Assembly: GCA_029246685.1 (NCBI GenBank)
Contig: JAQWMR010000004.1
Span: 210,841-274,840, forward strand
DNA length: 64,000 bases
Source: Acidimicrobiales bacterium
GTDB taxonomy: Bacteria > Actinomycetota > Acidimicrobiia > Acidimicrobiales > Aldehydirespiratoraceae
Direction of reading: 5' to 3'
Shown here: positions 38,408-46,890 of the stretch, in pieces
Layout of the letters: each line of letters starts with the position of its first letter
How positions within the stretch are numbered: position 1 is the first letter of the stretch
Made by a program: the position numbers and the translations under genes
The notes under the pieces: generated by a model
Database searches by the model: none
The model's input: the letters and a program-made list of their open reading frames with translations, nothing else
What the model was told of the DNA's origin: nothing

Positions 38408-39283
38408 ATGTTGAAGCTCGTTCTTCCGAAGGGCTCGCTCGAGAAGGCGACCATGGAGCTGTTCGAGGCCGCCGACCTCCCGGTCGAGCGGTCCTCCTCC
38501 GTTGCCTACAACGCGACGATCGCCGATCCCCGGATCGAGTCGGTCCGCATCCTGCGTCCCCAGGAGATCCCGACCTACGTGGCCGATGGCCTGTTCGACA
38601 TCGGGATCACCGGTCGTGACTGGATCGAGGAGACCGGAAGCAAGGTCGAGACGCTCGGCGAGCTGAAGTACTCCAAGGCGACGGCGAAGCCGGTGCGCAT
38701 CGTCATGGCCGTGCCGGGCGATTCGCCCTGGCAGTCGGTGGGCGACCTGCCTCACGGCGTGAAGGTGTCGACCGAGTACCCGGAGATCACCAGCCAGTTC
38801 CTCGCCGAGGCCGGCATTGAAGCCGATGTGCGGCTCAGCTACGGCGCCAACGAGGCGAAGGTCCCCGACATCGTCGACGTCGTCGTCGACATCACCGAGA
38901 CCGGCCGGGCCCTCAAGGCCGCCGGTTTGCGGATCATCGACACGCTCGTCACCAGCTATACCGAGCTCATCGCCAACCCGGCGGCCTACGCCGATCCCGA
39001 CAAGGCCCACGCGATGCGACAGATCCACACCCTGCTGCAGGGCGTGCTCGACGCGAGGGGCAAGGTCCTCGTGAAGGTGAACGTGCCGCCCGATCAGCTC
39101 GACGCGGTCATCGACCTCCTGCCGTCCATGAAGGCCCCCACGGTGAACGAACTGTTCCGGGGCGCCGGGTACGCCGTGGAGACGGTCGTCCCCAAGAACG
39201 AGATCAACATCCTGATCCCGGCTCTGCGCGATGTCGGTGCCACCGACATCGTCGAACTTCCCATCGCGAAGATCGTGCCGTGA
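38408..39283 (+). CDS. hisG: ATP phosphoribosyltransferase, long form
   Basis: First step of histidine synthesis. The 291-residue protein begins LKLVLPKGSLEKATMELF, has FDIGITGRDWIEETG and the PRPP-binding DVVVDITETGRALKAAGLRI, and ends with the ACT-like regulatory domain (residues about 212-291, PPDQLDAVIDLLPSMKAPTVNEL). The long form does not need HisZ. hisE is not next to it. Overlaps the next small gene by 4 nt (GTGA). Confidence 0.96.
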   Translation: MLKLVLPKGSLEKATMELFEAADLPVERSSSVAYNATIADPRIESVRILRPQEIPTYVADGLFDIGITGRDWIEETGSKVETLGELKYSKATAKPVRIVMAVPGDSPWQSVGDLPHGVKVSTEYPEITSQFLAEAGIEADVRLSYGANEAKVPDIVDVVVDITETGRALKAAGLRIIDTLVTSYTELIANPAAYADPDKAHAMRQIHTLLQGVLDARGKVLVKVNVPPDQLDAVIDLLPSMKAPTVNELFRGAGYAVETVVPKNEINILIPALRDVGATDIVELPIAKIVP

Positions 39284-39507
39284 GGTCGATCGGCAGCCGC
39301 CGGGTCGGGCGAGTCGTCGCGTACAACGCTTCGGCGGGATACGGCGCGGTGGCACTCGACGGCGACGCCGAGGCAACCGAGTGGTTCTTCCACTCCACCG
39401 CGATCGCCGATGGCACCCGCGATATCGACGAGGGCGCTGCGGTGAGCTTCGATCTGGTTGCCGGTCACTGCGGCCAGTTCGAGGCGCACGACATCGCGCC
39501 CACGTAG
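39280..39507 (+). CDS. Cold-shock-domain-like small protein
   Basis: The 75-residue protein has an OB-fold pattern like CspA: GRVVAYNASAGYGAVAL (RNP-1-like, with Tyr and Ala where Csp has two Phe), WFFHSTAIADGTRDIDEGAAVSFDLVAG, and a final EAHDI. Nucleic-acid binding is likely but the aromatic surface is reduced. GTG start in a 4-nt overlap with hisG. Confidence 0.75.
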   Translation: MRSIGSRRVGRVVAYNASAGYGAVALDGDAEATEWFFHSTAIADGTRDIDEGAAVSFDLVAGHCGQFEAHDIAPT

Positions 39508-39513
39508 CCAACC

Positions 39514-40311
39514 GTGCCCGCTTCCGCCGTTCTGCTCGTCCTCGCGTCGGCGTTCCTGCATGCGTACTGGAACGCGCGCACCAACGCGGACGACGACCGG
39601 GCACCACAGCTCGTCTTCATGTACGCCACCGGCGCCGTGCTGCTCCTGCCGTGGATGATCGCCGACGCGCCGACCGAAGTCCTCGGCTTCGTCCTCTTGA
39701 GCGGCCTCGCGCACGGCGGCTACCTCGTCTTTCTCGCCAAGGCCTACGCCGGCGGCGGCCTCGCCACGATGTACCCCCTCGCCCGGGGCACGGCGCCGCT
39801 TATCGTCGCCGCCATCGGGGTGTGGCTGCTCAACCAGACCCCGAGTGCGCTGACGGTCGCAGGCGCGGTCGCGGTGGCGGTCGGGCTCCTCGTGATCGGA
39901 GGGGTGGCGTGGGGGAGTGGCGAGCGCCAGGCCGCGCTCATGGCGGTCGTGACCGGCGCCTTCATCGCCAGCTACACGCTCCTCGACGCCCGAGGCACCC
40001 AGGAGACGGGCGAACTCGGCTACTTCGCGGCGGCCTCGATCGTGGCGACGCTCACCGTGCTCGTGGTGTCGCGGCCCTCGCCGGCGCGACTGCGGGTGGC
40101 GATGCGTCCGGGAATCTTTGTCGGGCTGTTCTCGACGGCCGCCTACTCGCTGATCCTGATCGCCTACCAGCGCGCAGATGCCGCCAACGTCGCCACGCTG
40201 CGAGGCGTGTCGATCCTCTTCGGACTGCTCCTCGTTCGGCGAACCGTCACCCGCCGGATCCTTGTCGGGGCGACGATCGTGGTCGTCGGCGCAGGACTGG
40301 TTGCAGCCTGA
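39514..40311 (+). CDS. DMT-superfamily (EamA-like) transporter
   Basis: The 265-residue membrane protein has about nine to ten hydrophobic helices arranged as two EamA-like halves. The N-half motif FLHAYWNARTNADDD and the AKAYAGGGLATMYPLARGTAPL segment resemble drug/metabolite exporters. A C-terminal AAYSLILIAYQRADAANVATLRGVSILFG repeats the pattern. Substrate unknown. GTG start 6 nt after the preceding stop. Confidence 0.75.
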   Translation: MPASAVLLVLASAFLHAYWNARTNADDDRAPQLVFMYATGAVLLLPWMIADAPTEVLGFVLLSGLAHGGYLVFLAKAYAGGGLATMYPLARGTAPLIVAAIGVWLLNQTPSALTVAGAVAVAVGLLVIGGVAWGSGERQAALMAVVTGAFIASYTLLDARGTQETGELGYFAAASIVATLTVLVVSRPSPARLRVAMRPGIFVGLFSTAAYSLILIAYQRADAANVATLRGVSILFGLLLVRRTVTRRILVGATIVVVGAGLVAA

Positions 40312-40312
40312 G

Positions 40313-40774
40313 CTACTCGGCGGGAACGCTGCCCGGGTTCTTCAGCTGCACGAAGACCATGCGGAGCTGATCCAGCGCCTCGACCAGCGTCGCTTCGGCG
40401 TCGCCGAGGCGACCCTCGAGCTTCTCGACGATGGCGACGAGGCCGTCGATGGCAACCGAGGCTTCGGTGAAGTTCGGCGTCTCCTGCGAGAGATGCAGGG
40501 CGGCGAGCTCATAGAGGCCCATGCCGTGGTTGGCGACAACCATCGCGGCGGGCGTCTGGATGAGGCGCTCACGCGCTTCGGCCATCTCGCGGACCATTTC
40601 CTCGGCTCGGGCCCGCTCTTCGGGGCTCAGATCGCTGAGCTTGACGCCCTCCGGGAGGGCGGCCGCGATCTCGTCGTCGAGGGTCGGGTCGGTGGCCGGA
40701 GCCTCCGTCGGAGCGTCGGCCTGGGCCGATCGATCAATGGGGTGCTCGCCACCAGGTGTCCAGAGTGAACTCAT
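40313..40774 (-). CDS. DUF1844-like protein
   Basis: The 153-residue protein has a charged N-terminal half (LPEGVKLSDLSPEERARAEEMVREM) and a helical C-half (MGLYELAALHLSQE, FTEASVAIDGLVAIVEKLEGRLGD, LDQLRMVFVQL) that fits DUF1844. It commonly neighbours infC in actinobacteria. Function unknown. The ATG at 40774 was preferred over an upstream GTG since it gives the conserved start. It faces away from infC. Confidence 0.7.
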   Translation of the reverse strand: MSSLWTPGGEHPIDRSAQADAPTEAPATDPTLDDEIAAALPEGVKLSDLSPEERARAEEMVREMAEARERLIQTPAAMVVANHGMGLYELAALHLSQETPNFTEASVAIDGLVAIVEKLEGRLGDAEATLVEALDQLRMVFVQLKNPGSVPAE

Positions 40775-40903
40775 GGCTGGTACCCTAACGGGCACAATTC
40801 AACGGAAAGCGGGCTCTGCCCCACCCAGCCATGGTTTCTCCTGAAACGGAGTGACAACGTGCGTCTGGGTCGACCACACGGCAACACCTCCGGGTGTGAT
40901 CGC

Positions 40904-40925
40904 GGACGTCGGCTTCCCGACGTCC
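40904..40925 (+). terminator. Attenuator-like hairpin in the infC leader
   Basis: GGACGTCGG and CCGACGTCC form a perfect 9-bp stem with a CTTC loop, followed by the T-rich GTTCGTTCGTTTTCC. It lies about 100 nt ahead of the inferred infC start. It looks like an intrinsic terminator or attenuator. A smaller stem (ACACC/GGTGT, 40884-40897) precedes it. Confidence 0.55.
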
Positions 40926-41000
40926 GTTCGTTCGTTTTCCTCGGAAATCGAGCGGCGGGCACTGCTAGTCAAACAGTATTCGCCACACTACGGAGGTTCC

Positions 41001-41027
41001 GTGTTCACCAGGAGTGCAGGGCGATAG
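41001..41027 (+). promoter_or_regulatory. Eight-codon leader frame overlapping the infC start
   Basis: CGGAGG (40991-40996) stands 4 nt before GTG 41001. This opens a frame of eight codons (V F T R S A G R) ending in TAG at 41025-41027, which overlaps the inferred ATA start of infC (41024-41026) by 2 nt. A ribosome terminating here would sit on the infC start, so translational coupling is possible. Confidence 0.4.
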
Positions 41028-41650
41028 CACCGCCAAGCAACGAGCCAAGGGTCAATGACCGGATCCGCGCCCTCGAGGTTCGCCTCATCGGCCAGGACGG
41101 CGAGCAGATCGGTGTCAAGGCATTGCCTGAAGCACTGAACATCGCTCGCGCTGCCGGCCTTGATCTTGTTGAAGTCGCCGATCAGGCAAACCCCCCGGTT
41201 TGCCGGATCATGGACTACAGCAAGTGGAAGTACGAGAACAATCAGCGACTGAAGGATTCGAAGAAGAAGTCTTCGAATCAGGCGGTCAAGGAGATGAAGT
41301 ACCGGCCCAAGATCGGGCCCGGCGACTTCGACACCAAGACTCGCAAAGTCGAGAAGTTCCTCGTCGACGGCCACAAGGTGAAGGTCACGATCATGTTCCG
41401 TGGTCGGGAGATGCAACATCCCGAACTCGGCCGCAAGATCCTCGATCGTGTTTCCGACACGGTCGAGCACGTCGGCAAGGTGGAGTTCCACCCCCGTCAG
41501 GACGGCCGCAACATGGTGATGGTGCTGGCGCCGGACAAGCAGGCGCAGGCCCGCTACAAGAAGCAGCAGGAGAAGGAGGCCCAAGAGGCCGCCGACCAGG
41601 ACGAGAACGAGGAAACCGACGCACAAGTCGAGTCCGAGACCGAGTCCTGA
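41024..41650 (+). CDS. infC: Translation initiation factor IF-3, probable AUA start
   Basis: Binds the 30S subunit and discriminates start codons. From ATA at 41024 the 208-residue product begins (M)[20 protein letters not shown] and contains [36 protein letters not shown] and the C-domain ([25 protein letters not shown]), plus an acidic tail. GGAG is 9 nt upstream. A GTG at 40859 in frame would add 55 residues with only about 55% G/C third positions, far below the gene body, and no match to IF3, so it was rejected. Non-AUG starts on infC support IF3 autoregulation in other bacteria. Confidence 0.85.
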   Translation: MAPPSNEPRVNDRIRALEVRLIGQDGEQIGVKALPEALNIARAAGLDLVEVADQANPPVCRIMDYSKWKYENNQRLKDSKKKSSNQAVKEMKYRPKIGPGDFDTKTRKVEKFLVDGHKVKVTIMFRGREMQHPELGRKILDRVSDTVEHVGKVEFHPRQDGRNMVMVLAPDKQAQARYKKQQEKEAQEAADQDENEETDAQVESETES

Positions 41651-41663
41651 GAAAGAGATTCAC

Positions 41664-41855
41664 ATGCCCAAGATGAAGACCCACAAGGGTGCGGCCGCTC
41701 GGTTCAAGCGAACCGGCACAGGCAAGCTGAAGCGCCGCCATCAGAACAAGAACCACATCCTCGAGAAGAAGAGCCCCAAGCGGAAGCGTCAGCTTCGCAA
41801 CACGGCCATCGTCAAGAAGGCCGACGAGAAGAACCTGCGCGACCTCGGCGTCTGA
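41664..41855 (+). CDS. rpmI: 50S ribosomal protein L35
   Basis: The 63-residue basic protein has the L35 signature [21 protein letters not shown] and [17 protein letters not shown]. Part of the infC-rpmI-rplT operon; starts 13 nt after infC. Confidence 0.97.
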   Translation: MPKMKTHKGAAARFKRTGTGKLKRRHQNKNHILEKKSPKRKRQLRNTAIVKKADEKNLRDLGV

Positions 41856-41890
41856 GTCGGTCCGTACCTGTCAACGATTACGAAAGTCCG

Positions 41891-41905
41891 CACGCCGAAG
41901 GCGTG
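41891..41905 (+). promoter_or_regulatory. Hairpin ahead of rplT
   Basis: CACGCC-GAA-GGCGTG forms a 6-bp stem with a tight GAA loop about 25 nt upstream of the L20 start. It lies just before the AAAGGG ribosome-binding region. It may help L20 autoregulation, known in other phyla with different structures; this is inference. Confidence 0.3.
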
Positions 41906-41930
41906 AGGCGAGATACAGAAAGGGAAAGCA

Positions 41931-42293
41931 ATGGCACGCGTCAAGCGTTCAGTGCACTCCAAGAAGCGCCGTCGGGTGGTCCTCGAGCGGGCGAAGGGCC
42001 ACTACGGCAACCGCTCACGGTCCTACAAGTCCGCCAACGAGTCGGTCATGCACGCCGGCAACTACGCTTACCGCGACCGTCGCGCTCGCAAGGGCGAGTT
42101 CCGCAAGCTGTGGATCCAACGTATCAACGCTGCGTGTCGTGAGAACGGCACGAGCTACAGCCGGTTCATCGCTGGTCTTAAGGCGGCCGAGATCGAGGTC
42201 GATCGCAAGCAGCTGTCCGAGCTGGCCATCCACGACGCAGCGGCATTCACCGCTCTCGTCGAGGCGGCCAACGGGGCACTCGCCGACGCCTGA
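41931..42293 (+). CDS. rplT: 50S ribosomal protein L20
   Basis: The 120-residue protein is a typical L20: [36 protein letters not shown], then [33 protein letters not shown] and a C-terminal dimer-like helix. Binds 23S rRNA early in assembly. ATG 41931 is preceded by AAAGGGAAAGC. Overlaps the next gene by 1 nt. Confidence 0.97.
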   Translation: MARVKRSVHSKKRRRVVLERAKGHYGNRSRSYKSANESVMHAGNYAYRDRRARKGEFRKLWIQRINAACRENGTSYSRFIAGLKAAEIEVDRKQLSELAIHDAAAFTALVEAANGALADA

Positions 42294-43084
42294 TGGCGCC
42301 CGCTCCCGAGTCACACGTGCTCGGGGCACAGAATCCGAGAATCGCTGAGCTGCGTCGGCTGATCGGGCGGCGCAGTTCGCGTTCTGCCGAGATCGTCCTC
42401 GAGGGGCCCCGCACCGTCGCGGAGGCGCTCGACGCGGGCCACCTGCCGTCCGTCGTCGTGGTGCCGGAGTCCGGCCAGGATCACCGGTTGCTGAACGACA
42501 TGCCCTCGTCCGTCGAGGTTATGGTCACGCGGGACAAGGCCTTCGAACGTCTCGCCCCGTCAGTCTCGCCGCAACCGATGCTCGCCCTCGTGCCCCGGCC
42601 TGCCGGGGCGATTCCATCCTCGTTCGGCGCGGATGACCTCGCCCTCGTGCTCGTCGACGTGTCCGATCCGGGCAACGTCGGCACCCTCGTCCGAGCCGCC
42701 GACGCGGTTGGAGCGGCCGGTGTGGTCTTCGTCGGCGGCGCCGACCCCTGGGGCCCGAAAGCCGTCCGTTCGTCGGCCGGGTCGGTCCTGCGCGTCCCGG
42801 TGGTCCAACTCGACTCGCTCACCGAGGCGTCGACGATGCTTCGAGCCGCTGGTGCGCGCGTGATCGGCACCGACGTCCGTGAGGGCGACCCTCACGACGG
42901 GGGAGTGCTCGACGGCCCAGTCGCGATCGTCCTCGGCTCTGAGCCCCATGGCCTCGACCGCTCGATCGACGATCTCGTCGACGCTTGGGTGTCCATCGAC
43001 ATGCCCGGCAACACCGAGTCGCTCAACGTCGCCATGGCCGGCACCTTGCTCGCCTACGAAGCCCGCCGAAACCCGGCTTCTTAA
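42293..43084 (+). CDS. TrmH-family rRNA methyltransferase
   Basis: The 263-residue SPOUT methylase has an N-terminal L30-like substrate-binding part (IVLEGPRTVAEALDAG), then the knot motifs VDVSDPGNVGTLVRAADAVGA, IVLGSEPHGLD and IDMPGNTESLNVAMAGTLLAYE. It sits right after rplT, as often seen for 23S rRNA 2'-O-methylases between rplT and pheS. The exact target (for example G2251-like) cannot be stated. Confidence 0.9.
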   Translation: MAPAPESHVLGAQNPRIAELRRLIGRRSSRSAEIVLEGPRTVAEALDAGHLPSVVVVPESGQDHRLLNDMPSSVEVMVTRDKAFERLAPSVSPQPMLALVPRPAGAIPSSFGADDLALVLVDVSDPGNVGTLVRAADAVGAAGVVFVGGADPWGPKAVRSSAGSVLRVPVVQLDSLTEASTMLRAAGARVIGTDVREGDPHDGGVLDGPVAIVLGSEPHGLDRSIDDLVDAWVSIDMPGNTESLNVAMAGTLLAYEARRNPAS

Positions 43085-43086
43085 CC

Positions 43087-43115
43087 GAGTTACGCGTCCT
43101 ATTCCCGCGTTACTC
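43087..43115. terminator. Convergent hairpin after the TrmH-family gene
   Basis: GAGTTACGCG and CGCGTTACTC pair at nine of ten positions around a 9-nt loop, 3 nt after the stop. It is placed between convergent genes, so it is likely a bidirectional terminator; no T tract. Confidence 0.45.
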
Positions 43116-43132
43116 AACGCAGATTGCGGGGG

Positions 43133-43432
43133 CTAGGCGACGAGGTCGTGGTCGTCCGGGTGTTCGCGGATGAACGTGGCCGCGAACGGGCACAGCGGCG
43201 AGATCGTGCGGCCGCCGGCGCGAAGGTGGTCGAGCATGCCCCGCATGAGGCGGTCGGCCATGCCCTGGCCCCGGATGGCTGGGTCGGTTTCGACGTGGGG
43301 GACGACCACGGTGTCGCCGTCCAGGTGGTAGTCGGCGATGGAGACGATGCGGTCGTCGACGATCAACTCGTAGCGATTCCGCTCGGGGTTGTCGCGGACG
43401 GTGTGGTCGATCTCGTCGCCGGGTTGGATCAC
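43133..43432 (-). CDS. YjdJ/NATD1-like small GNAT
   Basis: The 99-residue protein matches the compact GNAT family: RNRYELIVDDRIVSIADYHLDGDTVVVPHVETDPAIRGQGMADRLMRGMLDHLRAGG, with the acetyl-CoA loop RGQGMA and a final CPFAATFIREHPD. Substrate unknown. Lies between convergent trmH-type and divergent pheS genes. Confidence 0.85.
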   Translation of the reverse strand: MIQPGDEIDHTVRDNPERNRYELIVDDRIVSIADYHLDGDTVVVPHVETDPAIRGQGMADRLMRGMLDHLRAGGRTISPLCPFAATFIREHPDDHDLVA

Positions 43433-43507
43433 GCGGGCAGTCTCGCAGGCGCGCCCTCGACAAACGTCGACGGCAGCGCCGCTCCGACCCCGTAACCTGT
43501 TGCCCTG

Positions 43508-44506
43508 ATGATCGAGGAGCTGGAACAGACCGCCGCTGACGCGAGCGCCCGCCTGGCCGAGGTGACCGACCTCGACTCGCTGGCGACGCTCGACGCCGAG
43601 TTCCTCGGCAAGAAGTCCGCGCTCACGCTCGCCAAGAAGCAGCTCGGCGGCCTCGAACCCGACGATCGCAAAGCCGCCGGCAAGGCGCTCAACGAGATCC
43701 GCGGTCGGATCGAGGCGGACATCGCGGAGGCTCGCCAGCGTCTCACTGCCGACGCGCGAGCCGAACAGCTCGAAGCCGAGCGGCTCGACCTCACCGAGAA
43801 GCGCGACGAGATCAAGCGTGGCTCGCTACATCTCGTCACCCAGTCACGCGACCGGCTCGAGGATGTCTTCGTCGGCATGGGCTTCACCATCGCCGAAGGC
43901 CCGGAGGTCGAGAGCGCCTGGTACAACTTCGAGGCGCTCAACATCCCCGAGTGGCACCCGGCTCGCGGCAGCTTCGACACCATCTTCGTGAACCTCGGCG
44001 AGCCAGAGCAGGTCATGCTCCGGTCGCACACGTCACCCGTGCAGATCCGCACGATGGAGAACACCGAGCCGCCGATCTACATCGTCGCCCCGGGCCGCAC
44101 GTTCCGGACCGACACGGCCGACGCGACCCACCTGCCCGCGTTCAACCAGATCGAAGGTCTGGTGATCGACAAGGGCATCACCATGGGCGACCTCGCCGGC
44201 ACGATCGACGAGTTCGTTCGGAAGTTCTTCGGCGGGGAAGTGAAGACCCGCCTCCGCCCGTCCTATTTCCCCTTCACCGAACCGAGTGCCGAGTTCGACA
44301 TCTCCCGGCCCGATGGTTCGTGGCTCGAACTCGGCGGCTGCGGCATGGTGCACCCCAACGTGTTGCGCAACTGCGGTATCGATCCCGACGTATGGCAGGG
44401 CTTCGCGTTCGGGTTCGGCATCGACCGCCTCGCGGTCATGCGTTACCAGCTCGACGACATCCGCGAACTCGTCAACAACGACGTCCGCTTCCTGAGGCAG
44501 TTCTGA
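43508..44506 (+). CDS. pheS: Phenylalanine--tRNA ligase alpha subunit
   Basis: The 332-residue subunit has an N-terminal coiled coil (about 20-95), motif 2 (HTSPVQIRTME) and motif 3 (GGCGMVHPNVL, FAFGFGIDRLAVMRY). The intact 43801-44506 core is typical. Its stop TGA overlaps the pheT ATG by 1 nt. Forms an (alpha-beta)2 tetramer with PheT. Confidence 0.97.
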   Translation: MIEELEQTAADASARLAEVTDLDSLATLDAEFLGKKSALTLAKKQLGGLEPDDRKAAGKALNEIRGRIEADIAEARQRLTADARAEQLEAERLDLTEKRDEIKRGSLHLVTQSRDRLEDVFVGMGFTIAEGPEVESAWYNFEALNIPEWHPARGSFDTIFVNLGEPEQVMLRSHTSPVQIRTMENTEPPIYIVAPGRTFRTDTADATHLPAFNQIEGLVIDKGITMGDLAGTIDEFVRKFFGGEVKTRLRPSYFPFTEPSAEFDISRPDGSWLELGGCGMVHPNVLRNCGIDPDVWQGFAFGFGIDRLAVMRYQLDDIRELVNNDVRFLRQF

Positions 44507-46878
44507 TGAAGGTCACGCTTTCTTGGCTCCGCGAGTTCGCGCCCGACATCGATGGCGACCCGGTCGCACTCGGCGAGATCCTCTCCGCGCTCGGCCTCGC
44601 GGTCGAGGAGATCGAGATCATCGGCGACGTCGTCGAGGGCGTCGTGCTCGCCAGGGTGCTCGACCTTCGACCGCACCCCGACGCCGACAAGATCCAGCTC
44701 GTCGATGTGGACGACGGCAACGGCACCCCGCTCCAGGTGTGCTGCGGCGCGTTCAACATGGCGGTCGGCGACCTGATCCCGTTCGCCACGATCGGCACGG
44801 TCATGCCCAACGGCATGGAGATCGCCCAGCGGGAGCTGCGGGGCCAGAGGTCCAACGGCATGTGTTGTTCGGGCGCGGAGATCGGCTTCGGCGAGGACGC
44901 CGAGGGAATTCTCGTACTCAACGATCGTGTCATCGAGGGCGCCGAGCTCGGCATGGCGCTCGGGGACGCCCTCGGCATCGAGAACGACGTCCTGTGGGAC
45001 CTCGAGGTCAACGCCAATCGTCCCGATGCGATGTCGGTCGCCGGTGTCGCCCGAGATCTGTCGGCCGCCCTCGGCGTGCCCTTCTCCTTTCCGGTGCACG
45101 AGACGAACCGTTCCGACGAGTCCGTCACGGATCTGCTCGACGTCGAGATCGTCGATCCGACGCTCTGTGGCCGTTTCGTCGCCACCGTCCTGCGCAACGT
45201 CACGGTCAGTCAGTCGCCGGCGTGGATGCAGAACCGGCTGATCCAGCTCGGCATGCGACCGATCAACTCGGTCGTCGACATCTCCAACTACGTCATGCTC
45301 GAACTCGGCCAGCCGAACCACACATTCGACCTCGCCACCGTACCGAACGGACGCTTGCAGGTCCGCCGGGCGGCCGAGGGCGAGACGCTCGTGACCCTCG
45401 ACGACGCGGAGCGAACGCTCTCCTCGGTCGACGGCGTGATAACCGACGAGACCGACACGGTGGTGTCGCTTGCCGGCGTGATGGGCGGCGCGTCCACAGA
45501 GATCTCCGAGTCGACCACCGACGTTCTGCTCGAGATGGCCTGGTGGGATCCGCCGTCAATTTCCCGCACGGTCAAGCGCCTGAACCTCCCGAGCGAGGCC
45601 TCCACGCGGTTCCGGCGGGGCTGCGACTGGGGCGACAACATCGATCGGGCGATGGCCCGGTTCATCCAGCTTGCCGAAGAGCAGGGGATGGTCGCCGTCA
45701 CCGGACAAGTCGACGTTCCCGGTGATGTGCCCGACCGCACGCCGGTCCGCGTCCGCCCGGCCAAGGTCAACGGACTGCTCGGCACGGCACTCTCCGCGGA
45801 TGACATGGCCGGCCACCTGACGTCGATCGGCTTCGGCGCCGAAATCGTAGACGGCGACCTCGACGTCACCATTCCCACCTGGCGGTGGGACACCGCGACA
45901 GAAACCGACATCGCCGAAGAAGTGGCTCGGATGTTCGGCTACGCGAACATCGTCCGCACCGTGCCCAAGGGTGAGGCTGCCGGCGGCCTCACCGAGTACC
46001 AGCAGGCACGCCGCCTCGTCCGCGAGGTGCTGGCCGGCGCCGGGTGCGACGAGACGCTGCCAATGCCCTTCCTCGCGCCGGGCGACCTTCAGAACGCCGG
46101 TTTGCCCGAGGACGGTGTCACCCTGACCAACCCGCTCCATGCCGAGGAGTCCGTGCTGCGCACGTCGCTGCTGCCAGGACAACTCAAGGCGATCGCCTAC
46201 AACCAGTCGCACCGCGAGCCAGGCACCCGGCTCTTCGAGATCGACCACGTCTATCGGCCGGCCGCGGAGGGCGAACTCCTTCCCGACGAGCGGGAGTACC
46301 TGGCGGTGGCATTGGCCGGTGAGGAAGCGCCGGCCGCGGTGGCCGTGCTCGACCTCCTCGAGCGGGCCCTCGCCCTGCCCAACGTCCGCCTGCAGTCCGA
46401 TCGTGCCCCTGGCCTGCACCCCACGCGCACGGCCGAGGTCGTCATCGCTGGTCGGCCCCGCGGCTACGTCGGTGAGGTCGACCCGACCGTGCTGGAGAAC
46501 TACGGCGTCGAAGGCCGCGTGGCCTGGATCGAGCTCGACCTCGGCGAACTGCTCAACGGCCCGCTCGGCAGCCGGAAGTACACACCGGTCAGCAAGTTCC
46601 CCTCCTCCGATATTGACCTGGCGTTCGAGGTGCCCGACGATGTCGCCGCCTCCGCGGTCGAGCTGTCGCTCCGCAAGGGTGGCGGCGCGCTGCTCCAGAC
46701 CGTCGAACTCTTCGATGTCTATCGGGGCGATGGTGTTGCCGAGGGCTCACGCTCGCTGGCGTACCGGCTTCGCTTCCAGGCGACGGATCGGACATTGACC
46801 GATGCCGAGGTGGCGGAGGCCCGACAGTCCTGTATCGATCAGGCGGCCAAGAAGGCCAACGCAGCCCTGCGGGGCTGA
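44506..46878 (+). CDS. pheT: Phenylalanine--tRNA ligase beta subunit
   Basis: The 790-residue subunit has an EMAP/Trbp tRNA-binding domain (about 40-155, VVEGVVLARVLDLRPHPDADKIQLVDVDDG), B3/B4 editing domain (MRPINSVVDISNYVMLELGQPNHTFDL), B5 domain, catalytic-like core and an FDX-ACB anticodon-binding C-terminus (SKFPSSDIDLAFEVPDD, LRFQATDRTLTDAEVAEARQ). Start chosen at the 1-nt overlap with pheS. Confidence 0.97.
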   Translation: MKVTLSWLREFAPDIDGDPVALGEILSALGLAVEEIEIIGDVVEGVVLARVLDLRPHPDADKIQLVDVDDGNGTPLQVCCGAFNMAVGDLIPFATIGTVMPNGMEIAQRELRGQRSNGMCCSGAEIGFGEDAEGILVLNDRVIEGAELGMALGDALGIENDVLWDLEVNANRPDAMSVAGVARDLSAALGVPFSFPVHETNRSDESVTDLLDVEIVDPTLCGRFVATVLRNVTVSQSPAWMQNRLIQLGMRPINSVVDISNYVMLELGQPNHTFDLATVPNGRLQVRRAAEGETLVTLDDAERTLSSVDGVITDETDTVVSLAGVMGGASTEISESTTDVLLEMAWWDPPSISRTVKRLNLPSEASTRFRRGCDWGDNIDRAMARFIQLAEEQGMVAVTGQVDVPGDVPDRTPVRVRPAKVNGLLGTALSADDMAGHLTSIGFGAEIVDGDLDVTIPTWRWDTATETDIAEEVARMFGYANIVRTVPKGEAAGGLTEYQQARRLVREVLAGAGCDETLPMPFLAPGDLQNAGLPEDGVTLTNPLHAEESVLRTSLLPGQLKAIAYNQSHREPGTRLFEIDHVYRPAAEGELLPDEREYLAVALAGEEAPAAVAVLDLLERALALPNVRLQSDRAPGLHPTRTAEVVIAGRPRGYVGEVDPTVLENYGVEGRVAWIELDLGELLNGPLGSRKYTPVSKFPSSDIDLAFEVPDDVAASAVELSLRKGGGALLQTVELFDVYRGDGVAEGSRSLAYRLRFQATDRTLTDAEVAEARQSCIDQAAKKANAALRG

Positions 46879-46890
46879 GGCTGCCGATGG

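Noticed and set aside
40859..41023. N-terminal extension of IF3 from GTG 40859
   Set aside because: Third-position G/C is only about 55% against much higher values in the gene, the sequence overlaps the hairpin, and it matches nothing in IF3.
41154..41220. Programmed frameshift as an alternative for the sigma-factor break
   Set aside because: The comparable site at 47150-47160 (ACCGCAGTG) has no slippery heptamer or following stem, so a programmed event is unlikely.
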